Source: Rhizopus sp. PT2906 (lineage: Eukaryota > Mucoromycota > Mucoromycetes > Mucorales > Rhizopodaceae). From it: a stretch of DNA of 64,000 nt. The notes under the pieces are model-generated. The model searched no databases, was not told the DNA's origin, and worked only from the letters and a program-made list of their open reading frames with translations. Position 1 is the stretch's first letter. Each line of letters opens with the position of its first letter. The position numbers and the translations under genes are program-made. Shown here piece by piece: positions 56,111 to 64,000 of the stretch. The stretch spans positions 39,937 through 103,936 of the forward strand of contig JAMYHX010000104.1 in the NCBI GenBank assembly GCA_025529335.1. The letters run 5' to 3'.

Positions 56111-58533
56111 ATCTTGCTTTTAGTATACATACCATCAAAGGTGCAATAGCTCTTTCCGGTGGAAGTACTTGAATGACGTCAGCTACGGATTCTACTACTT
56201 TTTGTAATATGGATGGCTGCACCAACAAGGTATGAGACCATGTGTTTTTGATTAAACAATGTGAGATGTTACCTTGATATGGGAATTGGCCATAGCGGCA
56301 TACACTTGCATCAGATCACTTAGTTCAGCTACCAAGGATTCGCGGCACGTGTCACAAATGTCAGCAAATGATGTACTCGCTGACTGCGCTAGTCTCGTGT
56401 CACTCAAACATGGAACAATATAATTCATGACCGATCCGAGGAATACTGGATGTAATTTAAGCCACTCAGATAATGAACCCAGTAGCAATAGTACCGTATT
56501 CTTCAAGCGGATATGACATTCATTAGGCAATCTTGCCAAGATATCAAAGAATCTAGGAACGTGTTCATTTTCATCATGAGATATTTCTTCAGATATGCTC
56601 TTTAAGGAAAACAGAGCTGCTTCTAATTCCTTTCCAGACGAGAGTTAAGAAAGATGGATGAATCTCTTATGGTTATAACTTACTTGAGATGCTGTAGAAA
56701 GAAAAGCCCATTGATCAAGTATACTTGAAGCATACTCTACCAAGATAGCAAGCATGTCTCCTCTTAATACATAGTAAGGATTAATCATCACGTCACCCAA
56801 ATCTCTTCTCCATATTTTGAACTTGTCCTTGGTATCTATATACAAAGTATAAACATACGTCATGGTCTCTATTTTTCTTAAAAAAAAAAGAAGATTACCT
56901 TTATTCCATGAATTCCATGTTTCATCATCTGGATATCGTGCGTTCTTTATAAGAATAACCACAAGCTCACGGTACATTGCAATTGCAGATTGTGCGCAGC
57001 CCCATAGCTTTGGGTTATCCTTGGGAGGTGGCAATACACTTTCATCATGAAGGGTCTCTTGCAGTATATACCAAAAGTTTAGTGGAATCTCTGATACTTC
57101 TTGATCTGCAGGAAAGTAGCCTTCAAATCCCGTTAATCGCATAATCATACTCATCAATGACTGGACGTTGGGGTCAACTAGATCCTTGGCTATATAGTCT
57201 GTATATGTCTCTCCATAAGTGGAGAACAATTTAGCCAACAGTCTTGCTGTTTCCTCGTCGTTGTCTATGTATAAAATAAGAGAATAGCTCGCAGTTGAGT
57301 AACGGTGTAGACATCTCACCTGATATACTCGAACTGAACTTTGCCTTCATCTCATGGCTCGTAAAACATAAAAGTAGATCGTTTCGTAAAGTATGGTATT
57401 TGCTCCACGCATTTTGCTGCATAGATTCCAATAATACATCCACTGCCTGTTCAAATACTTGTTCATCTCCCAGCATGGCCATAGTTCTTTGTAATAATGG
57501 ATATGTATCTCTAAAAGGGGTTGGCAATCAGCGGCCGTACCATTTTTTCTTCTTCTTCTAAACCTTACTCTAGATTAATGCCATACTGCACCCAGCTCTG
57601 TAAGCATCGAAGTACTTTAGATCGTACTGTTTCATTTTCTGAAAAGATCAAGTTGGACAACTGAGCCAAAACAAGAGGAACACTTTCCTTCAATTCGCCA
57701 ATTAATTGTAACCTACATCAAATCAGCATACAATTTTGTTTTTCTCTCTCTCTATCTGTCACTTACTTTCTTCCTCCGAGCAAATGTGCATTACTCACTT
57801 CCTCTGGCACCAGAGTACAGAATTCAAGTATGGTCATATTTATTGTGTCTATAGGTATCTGATACATCTGAGCTCCCATTTGTAATACCTTGATCGTCTC
57901 TGGTATGAAGTTTGTCCAATGATTAGGCACAGTATAAAATGCATATGCAATAAGCTACATGTATATATATATAAAAAAGTGTCAGAGAGCTTTTCTACAT
58001 GATATCACTCAACGCGTGTATATATATCACGAGTGTCACCAAATTACAGCTGTATAGAGTTTAGTTGTTATAAACGCGGGTCCAGTACACAAACGAACGA
58101 TCCATCCTAAAAGTTCGTTCCTTAACCACTCTATCTTGTCTTCTGGTAACGTCTCCCTGTTTTTAAATAGTTGAATATCACTGAACATATGAAAATTATC
58201 ACTACTTGCCAGTCGCGAGATATCTTTATCTGAAAGGTGTGAGCTCCAAAAAACCTACAGTGATCTGACTGCTAGCCATGTTTAACAGATAATGGCTTGA
58301 AAACAAATATTGATTACCTCTGAAGCTAATAATTGTGATGCCAAATTCCATGCATAAGGTTGCCTTTGTATTATCTGAAGTTGCTCTTGAATCTGTTTAG
58401 CTGCAGTAGCATCGCTCGTGTTGTAGAAATGTGAAATGAGCTGTTGTGTTGCTTAAAGATAAGTAAACAAAAAAACAAAGTTGTATAACTTTACATTTTC
58501 TAAATCTGTAATGTTTAGTTGGTCCATTTGCAT
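54748..58533 (-). CDS. Karyopherin, importin-13 / Kap122-like
   Basis: Multi-exon gene, starting MQMDQLNITDLEN at 58533 (or the ATG at 58527), next exon LISHFYNTSDATAAKQIQEQ. Residues throughout form HEAT/ARM-type helices. Diagnostic segments include WNLASQLLASEVFW near the start, LTGFEGYFPADQEVSEIPLNFWYILQETL and FKIWRRDLGDVMINPYYVLRGDML in the middle, and SMRIAQTWANDEK later. These resemble importin-13/transportin-3 family proteins. The last exon follows the AG after CACGGAGT and ends GNTSFGKV at a TAA in 54748-54750. Importin-13 (yeast Kap122/Pdr6) carries selected cargos through the nuclear pore with RanGTP. About a dozen introns are needed, one of them holding a trinucleotide repeat. Whether it is closer to Imp13 or Mtr10/transportin-3 is not decided here. 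Confidence 0.85.
55148..55177. repeat. (AAT)n microsatellite inside the importin gene
   Basis: About ten AAT units. It falls in an intron-like segment of the importin-13-like gene. Confidence 0.85.
56081..56105. repeat. (TA)n microsatellite inside the importin gene
   Basis: About twelve TA units in an intron of the importin gene. Confidence 0.85.
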
Positions 58534-60041
58534 TTCAGGGAAGAAAAAAAAAAAAAATATAAAAAAAATAAAATAAGCTTGTCTTTATAGTTCAAATCAA
58601 TTTTTGCATAGATGTACTTTGGATAACATTCAGTAAACCAGCCATGTAACTCTTGGATATATTGAAAACATTTTTCCTTTATTCAATTATAAAAGCATGT
58701 TCCATTCTGAAGAGAAACGTTGTGACGAACCAGACATAGTCTTTGGCCCTTCCATCGTGATAAACCCTAAATAGTGAGAGCAGTCCAAGACAAAGGGCTC
58801 CATAAGATCCTAAACTCAGGTAAGCATTACTTTGCCCATGTCAAGTACTATCAGAGTCCGTCTTCGTCAACTACTTCAAAATAACTTTTGGTTCAATACC
58901 AACTAGCAACGATATATGTGTTTATTTGAGTAGCTACACTTTGAGAGCATTCTTGAATGCGATTGTTGGCTTGATATGTGGAAATGTTGTCCGTAGATGC
59001 AAGGTTTGTCTTTTTCTGGTTCATCTACTAAGCTTTCCATTATTTGGTTCTAAAAAAACAACAACAACAACAATTAGTCATGAGCATAAAGTAGGGGCTG
59101 TGTCTAGATATATATTACCTTAAAGCTGAACATTGTTTCTAAAAACGCTTCCATTTCCTGAGCATTACAGTGAAATTTGGTATCGTTAACGCATCATGTT
59201 GAATTAGCTTATATTCACCGCTTTCAATAAATAAACATTGCTACAATAGTATTGATGGTATTCTTGTTACTGTCATTAGACGACTAGAAAGAGTCTAGTT
59301 TGAGAATTTAGAGGGATATTAATATAAGTAAATGAATATGGATGATATATACTATTTTCTTGCCGAGGGAAGTACCTTTGCTGCCATGCGGTTGCTGTTC
59401 CATTTGCTGAATGAAAGGAATGGACCCGGCTTATAACATAACAAGAATTACATGGAAAGAAGTAACAGATGGTTAAAAATCAGGTATCGCCAGTTCCCAA
59501 TTAATAACCTACTGTAAAGATAATGTTGACAATCCAAAAAGTAGATGCAAATGTACTGCAATAGCGAGTAGGATATAAGCATCAGTGCAAACGTACCTAT
59601 TATCTTCAACACAAGGAATAAACCTGGTATGACTAGCAAACGCTAGATACTGTAGAGATATTTATGGCAGTCATGAAAGTTCCATTGAATACAGTACTTT
59701 ATTATATGCATAAATCTATCTTTTGTTATTTAATAATGATATGCAACTGAATATGATAAGAAAAGAGTTCGACTCAGTTTTACTTTATAGACTATAGTGC
59801 AAGTAGGTTCAATATTCTCGATCATGCACAGGCCTATTATCCCAATTGTTTTATTTTAAAGGCAAAAATGAAAAAGACTCAGTTGACCAATGGCAACATT
59901 CAATAATAAACCATTTAGGAAACCAAGTCTATAAATGCAACTACTGAGTTTACTTTTTCTGCATCATCTTATTTTTATTTGTTTCTTTTCTTTCTTATAA
60001 ATCGATCACTGCCTTTTACTTTCTTTTATTCATTATCCAGA
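58534..60041. other. Intergenic region
   Basis: About 1.5 kb between divergent genes. The first 50 bp are the A-rich 5' flank of the importin gene. The rest has short frames (58926-59123 plus, 59448-59639 minus) without motif or splice support. An (ACA)n-like stretch lies near 59058-59075. The final 60 bp are the T/C-rich leader of the next gene. Confidence 0.45.
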
Positions 60042-61043
60042 ATGACAAATCACGATAATAACAACAACAATAAGGATATGCATGAAAGTAAAAGTGATAA
60101 GGAATCACCTAGTTTATTACCTCCTCAAGCAGCAGCCACTCCTCCTCCTTCTACAGACGATACTGCGTCACTACTATCACCTTGGTGGTCAGAACAAACA
60201 GCTACGACAGAAGAGATACAGCCGACAGCTACTGAAAAGACTAACAACGATACGAATAACTCAAGTGCAAGCAACAATAGCAGCAGTACACATAAGCATA
60301 CCATCTTGATAGGACTCAATCGCAACATGGAGCATAATGATGACAAAGAAATAAGCTGGAAAGAGAAATGCTATGTATTTGCCAATGTACCCAAATTGAA
60401 ATATGAAGGAAAATCAGATAGAGAAAACTTGGAAAAGCTGTTTGATTATTCAAGAGAATGCACCATGGTTTGCTTTTTGAGAGAGAGTCGAAAACTGGCA
60501 AGACAAAGACTACTGCTGACAGAAGAAAATACAGAAAAGAAGACAAGTGACATTGGGTTTACTTTAAATCCATTTTATGGGACATGGATATCAGTAGCCA
60601 AGACACCTAAAAGATGCAGAGAGCATATACTTGGAGGTATACATGTAATAATGGAAGTAATATTTGTTATATTTACACATATATTGTAGTGCAAGCATTT
60701 CTCACAAAAAAAGATTACCCAGATTATTACACAATAGATCTAGGAGAAGAGACAAAGCATTCAAGCGAGCATGGTAAGCATTGAAAACTAAAAACTAAAA
60801 ACTAAAAAAAAAGATGAATTGAACCCTTGTCAAGTTTCTAGGGTCATCCATAAAGCATTTGGACCATTACAGCATCTATCACAGAGATATATTGATTCAT
60901 GGAATAATGGTACACAGCAAGCATTCTTTCACAAGTTTTGGACTCGATTAGAAAGAGGAGATGCATTTTATCTAGTTCGAGATTGTACAAAGAGGTTGAT
61001 CGAAAATGTGTTGGAAGACAAAAAACCCAGCGATAAGAAATAA
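60042..61043 (+). CDS. Uncharacterised protein
   Basis: Three exons join in frame: 60042-60636, 60690-60773 and 60814-61043, giving 302 residues. The first 100 residues are Asn/Ser/Thr/Pro-rich and disordered. From about residue 100 the sequence looks like a folded domain: ISWKEKCYVFANVPKLKYEG, FDYSRECTMVCFLRESRKLA, GFTLNPFYGTWISVAKTPKR, then CREHILGGVQAFLTKKDYPDYY, HKAFGPLQHLSQRYIDSW, and FWTRLERGDAFYLVRDCTKR. No signal peptide, TM helix or catalytic signature is evident. The chosen ATG follows a T/C-rich leader. I cannot assign a family. Confidence 0.75.
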
Positions 61044-61189
61044 TATAATAGTGTTATGTCCAATAGATTGAATCACCTGTTTGTGTTAATAGTTGAAATA
61101 ACATTATAAATAAGAAAACACCTATCGGAAAACAAGCATATATAACTGCATTTCAACAAGAGCAACAAATATACCATTACACATCTCTC

Positions 61190-62055
61190 TTATATAAAAA
61201 ACACTTTAAACTTACATTGTATCTCTCGTTTACGTCTATACTTGATACAGCTGAAATCAGGGAAGCCCATGATATTACAGAATGAGTGGCAGATTACACA
61301 TGACCAAAGGCTACCTGTCTTCAAGAACAGATAGCTCACATACCAGCCAAAGACAGTAGTATATGCAAATTGAAATAAGGAAGCTGATATTGATTGAATC
61401 ATCGCCTGTCTTGTTCCACCCAATACATAATAATTCTCCCAAGCATGATGCAAATGAGCTATAGTCAATGTCAATGATTATTCATGAATAATCATTATGA
61501 ACTTACCTAAACCAAAATATAAAGGAGACATAAAGATCAAATAGCCCTTTGAATAATTAGCTTGATAGAGTACAACAATCATGCATGCTCTGAATACTAA
61601 TTCTTCTGTGAAAGGTGCCTAAATGATATGCATATATAGAATCTAGATAATCAACTTGTATTTATTCTTACCACATAATAATTTCGCTGTCCCAAGGGTT
61701 CTGTAAGAGTCAAGATGACATCTCGATGAAAATTAAAATTTTTTTGAAATGGAAGTTCATCATCAAAGTAACGTATAGAGATGGGACCTAGAAAGAGCAA
61801 AGAGGTCAACAAGAGAGGCTTGATAAGAGCCTGAATGTTAAATGTAAGACCAAGGACAGTCAATAGGTTAGCTGTTGTCAGGTACCGAACAATAGCAACT
61901 GAAATAAGTGATGCTACTGTCACAGCTTTCATTCTTGCTCGAATCACTGGCGGATGGTTACGTGATCCAGGTATTTTGAACATGTAAAATCCAATAATGT
62001 ATATAACAGTAAAGCCGATGCATATTAAATTAGCTAATCCCGTTGAAATGGTCAT
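61190..62055 (-). CDS. RCE1: CAAX prenyl protease 2 (Rce1)
   Basis: Three exons join in frame: 62055-61672, 61618-61507 and 61458-61190, giving 254 residues. Several hydrophobic helices are present. The three ABI/CPBP protease motifs are in order: EELVFRA in APFTEELVFRACM (Glu-Glu-x-x-x-Arg), FGLAHLHH with the catalytic-type His, and HSFCNIMG (His-x-x-x-Asn). Rce1 is an ER membrane endoprotease that removes the last three residues of prenylated CAAX proteins such as Ras and a-factor. It is slightly shorter than the yeast protein. The gene is head to head with ERCC1 across 221 bp. Confidence 0.93.
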
Positions 62056-62276
62056 TGTGAGAGAAAGAAGGGAAAAAAGGGAAAAGAAAAAAATAATACA
62101 TTATTACCACTCTTTTTGGTTTCTTTGTTCTCTTTTCTTATTTTTTAAAGGAAAAGGGGGGCCATTCATGAAATAACCATGATATAAAAGCGAAAAAAAA
62201 AATACGTGACCTTTGATTCGTGGATTCATGCAGACGCTCTCTCTTTCTTTTACTTTTTTTTTTGTTATCCTTTAGA
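62056..62276. promoter_or_regulatory. Bidirectional promoter RCE1 / ERCC1
   Basis: The 221 bp between two divergent starts contain TATAAAA at 62183-62189 oriented to ERCC1 and T/C-rich leaders on both sides. Confidence 0.5.
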
Positions 62277-63116
62277 ATGTCAAATGAGTCACCTTGGAAG
62301 ATTCCTTCAATAGAAGAAATTGAAAAGCAACAAACAAATAAATCAACAAGCACTTTATTTTTTAAACCAAAACAATCTACAAATGATACTCACAACAACA
62401 ACAACAACAACAACAACACCACCATTATTGCGCAGCAAACAAACCATCATCATAACAATAATAGATCAGTCGTAGAAAACAGACCCAAACGGACGATGGG
62501 TAATGCCATCTTGGTGAACCCAATACAACAAAAGAATCCGGTTTTAAAGTTTATTCGCAATGTACCATATGAGCCATCGGATACGATCAAGATGGATTAC
62601 GTTGTTGGACAGACCACAGGTGTGATATATCTAAGTTTGCGGTACCACCGACTGTACCCAAACTATATTTATGACCGACTCAACAGCGTCAAGAACCTCT
62701 ATGTCACTCGTATCTTACTCGTATTTGTCGATGCAGAAAATTATCATGACGCCATTCGAGAGATCAACCGAGTGGCCATCTTGAGCGAATTTACGCTAGT
62801 GCTCTGTTGGAGTATGGAAGAGGCAGGAAGATATCTTGAAACGTTCAAGGCATTCGAAAATATGGGAGCTGACCTCATCCGTGAGAAAGTCGAAAATGAT
62901 TACTTGGCAAAGGTGACAGACTGTTTGACCAACGTCCGAAGTGTCAATAAGACCGATGTTCTGACGTTACTCTCTACCTTTGGATCATTAAAGCGAGTGA
63001 TGGAAACATCGACCGAGGAATTAAGTGTGTGCCCTGGGTTTGGAGAACAGAAAGTGAAGAGGCTACAACGTGTTTGGAAGCAACCATTTTTGATGAATAA
63101 AAAGAGAAAGACATGA
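62277..63116 (+). CDS. RAD10: DNA repair endonuclease subunit ERCC1 / Rad10
   Basis: Single exon of 279 residues from the ATG at 62277. After an Asn/His-rich disordered start comes the central nuclease-like domain: GNAILVNPIQQKNPVLKFIR, RNVPYEPSD, DYVVGQTTGVIYLSLRYHRL and YVTRILLVFVDAENY, matching ERCC1/Rad10/Swi10. The C-terminal tandem helix-hairpin-helix is visible in TDVLTLLSTFGSLKRVMETS and LSVCPGFGEQKVKRLQ. ERCC1 is catalytically inactive and forms the structure-specific XPF-ERCC1 nuclease used in nucleotide excision repair, interstrand crosslink repair and single-strand annealing. RAD50 in the same window belongs to a different repair pathway. Confidence 0.95.
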   Translation: MSNESPWKIPSIEEIEKQQTNKSTSTLFFKPKQSTNDTHNNNNNNNNTTIIAQQTNHHHNNNRSVVENRPKRTMGNAILVNPIQQKNPVLKFIRNVPYEPSDTIKMDYVVGQTTGVIYLSLRYHRLYPNYIYDRLNSVKNLYVTRILLVFVDAENYHDAIREINRVAILSEFTLVLCWSMEEAGRYLETFKAFENMGADLIREKVENDYLAKVTDCLTNVRSVNKTDVLTLLSTFGSLKRVMETSTEELSVCPGFGEQKVKRLQRVWKQPFLMNKKRKT

Positions 63117-63193
63117 TTTGCTTTTATTGTACATTATGCTATTACTACTACTACTACTACAATTATTATACATTAAATATTTCTTTTTTTTTT

Positions 63194-64000
63194 CTACAAG
63201 GATACAACATCCATATCTTCATGTGTGTAATCTATAAATGAAGTTCTGAAAGGCTTTTTTATGGATATGAATGACGCATCAGATATATGACGATAGGCAG
63301 TATCATCTTCATCATCTTGATCCAAGAAATTACTACTAAAGAAAGTAAACTCTGATTCATTCTGGTTGACCATGCCATCACTCTGTCGAATAAAAGAATA
63401 ACCTCGGAACGCATTCTCTGTCAAGCCAGCTGGACAGTGTTCGGGTAAATACTTTTGACGTAATAGGATCGCTTCATCATTCTCTTCCTTGATGTGAGTA
63501 GACATGCGTAGGAAATCTGGATCAAAGTTACTGAGATCTGTCTCGGATGACGTCGAAGGCACATACATTGGTTTCACTTTTTTCGCATAGACATCTTTCC
63601 AATTTAGATGATTGATAAAGTAAGGATGAGTTCTGATCTCAAATACACCACTGGTACCAGAGCCTAGCCGTAAGAACGGATCACGCTCTAATAAACCAGC
63701 GATCAAGTCCATCGCTTCGGGATCAAAGTGAGCAGGGAAGAGCAAGTCGTCATAGAGAACTCGTTCGTACATTTCGTCTGGAGTGGAAGCACCAAATGGT
63801 GTGATGCCTGTGATCATTTCGTATAGCATTGTTCCAAGACTCCAATAATCGGCAGCATAAGAATACTCTTCCTCTTGAAGAATAATTTCCGGTGCTAAAT
63901 ATTCTGGTGTGCCACAATAGGTTGTCGTACGATGCTCTTCATTATCGCTAAACATTTTCGATAGACCGAAATCAGTTAATACAATGTGACCATCACTAGC
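63194..64000 (-). CDS. AGC protein kinase, 3' part (runs off the right edge)
   Basis: The minus frame is open from base 64000 and ends at 63194, giving the last 268 residues. It starts just before the DFG motif (GHIVLTDFGLSKM), continues with the activation loop TTTYCGTPEYLAPEI, then YWSLGTMLYEM and the C-lobe. The AGC tail has PSTSSETDLSNFDPDFL and a hydrophobic motif FRGYSF, as phosphorylated by TORC2/TORC1 in Ypk1, Sch9 or Akt-type kinases. After it an acidic tail of about 70 residues ends VVSL. Together these mark an Akt/S6K/SGK-like kinase rather than PKA. The N-terminus lies outside the window, so the exact subfamily cannot be set. Confidence 0.9.
   Translation of the reverse strand, partial: ASDGHIVLTDFGLSKMFSDNEEHRTTTYCGTPEYLAPEIILQEEEYSYAADYWSLGTMLYEMITGITPFGASTPDEMYERVLYDDLLFPAHFDPEAMDLIAGLLERDPFLRLGSGTSGVFEIRTHPYFINHLNWKDVYAKKVKPMYVPSTSSETDLSNFDPDFLRMSTHIKEENDEAILLRQKYLPEHCPAGLTENAFRGYSFIRQSDGMVNQNESEFTFFSSNFLDQDDEDDTAYRHISDASFISIKKPFRTSFIDYTHEDMDVVSL

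Noticed and set aside
1..64000. CRISPR arrays, operons, bacterial promoters
   Set aside because: Nothing with regular direct repeats and unique spacers; gene structure is eukaryotic throughout.

Overview
The window looks like nuclear chromosomal DNA of a filamentous fungus. It is AT-rich, the genes carry short introns (about 40 to 100 bp) with GTANGT-like donors and AG acceptors, and low-complexity Gln, Asn and acidic tracts are common. Fungal hallmark genes are present: a Gcn4-like bZIP, a copper-fist protein, Sec72, Dhh1 and a fungal-type cystathionine gamma-synthase. The relic LINE, LTR and Tc1/mariner pieces and the overall gene style suggest an early-diverging lineage such as Mucoromycota. 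That placement is inference; no rRNA or other marker is present to prove it.

Layout. 0-6 kb: the tail of a plus-strand gene, then three minus-strand genes (a Gln/Glu-rich protein, a Gcn4-like bZIP factor whose leader carries several uORFs, and a protein full of basophilic kinase sites), then a tiny plus-strand copper-fist protein split by an 11-nt micro-exon. 8.5-12.1 kb: nucleoporin NSP1 (+) converges on SEC72 (-), and SEC72 is divergent from the histone N-acetyltransferase NAA40 (+). 12.1-17.3 kb: gene-poor, with a decayed mobile-element ORF, a tRNA-Phe(GAA), and a cluster of LTR-like fragments sharing a 14-bp box. 17.3-26.6 kb: RAD50, DHH1 and a kelch membrane protein, all minus. 26.6-30.2 kb: no recognisable gene. 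30.3-31.9 kb: a mucin-like membrane protein. 32-34.4 kb: a broken Tc1/mariner element and a zinc-finger fragment. 34.8-38.8 kb: cystathionine gamma-synthase (+) and a PKA catalytic subunit (-). 38.8-44.4 kb: a LINE reverse-transcriptase relic and a PQQ-propeller protein. 44.5-51.6 kb: a copper P-type ATPase with seven heavy-metal-associated (HMA) domains, a small secreted Cys protein and an F-box protein. 52.9-64 kb: an unknown acidic/basic protein, an importin-13-like karyopherin, an unknown conserved-looking protein, RCE1, ERCC1 and the 3' part of an AGC kinase that runs off the right edge.

Functional threads. Copper biology appears twice: the copper-fist protein at 5.9 kb and the ATPase at 44.5 kb. 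The Gcn4-like factor would classically activate amino-acid biosynthesis genes such as cystathionine gamma-synthase at 34.8 kb. Genome maintenance is represented by RAD50 and ERCC1, nuclear transport by NSP1 and importin-13, mRNA decay by DHH1, and kinase signalling by PKA and the AGC kinase. No operon-like or CRISPR organisation is seen. The strongest candidates for new biology are the uORF-rich leader of the bZIP gene, the minimal copper-fist protein with its micro-exon, the seven-domain copper pump, and the repeated 14-bp box downstream of the tRNA.
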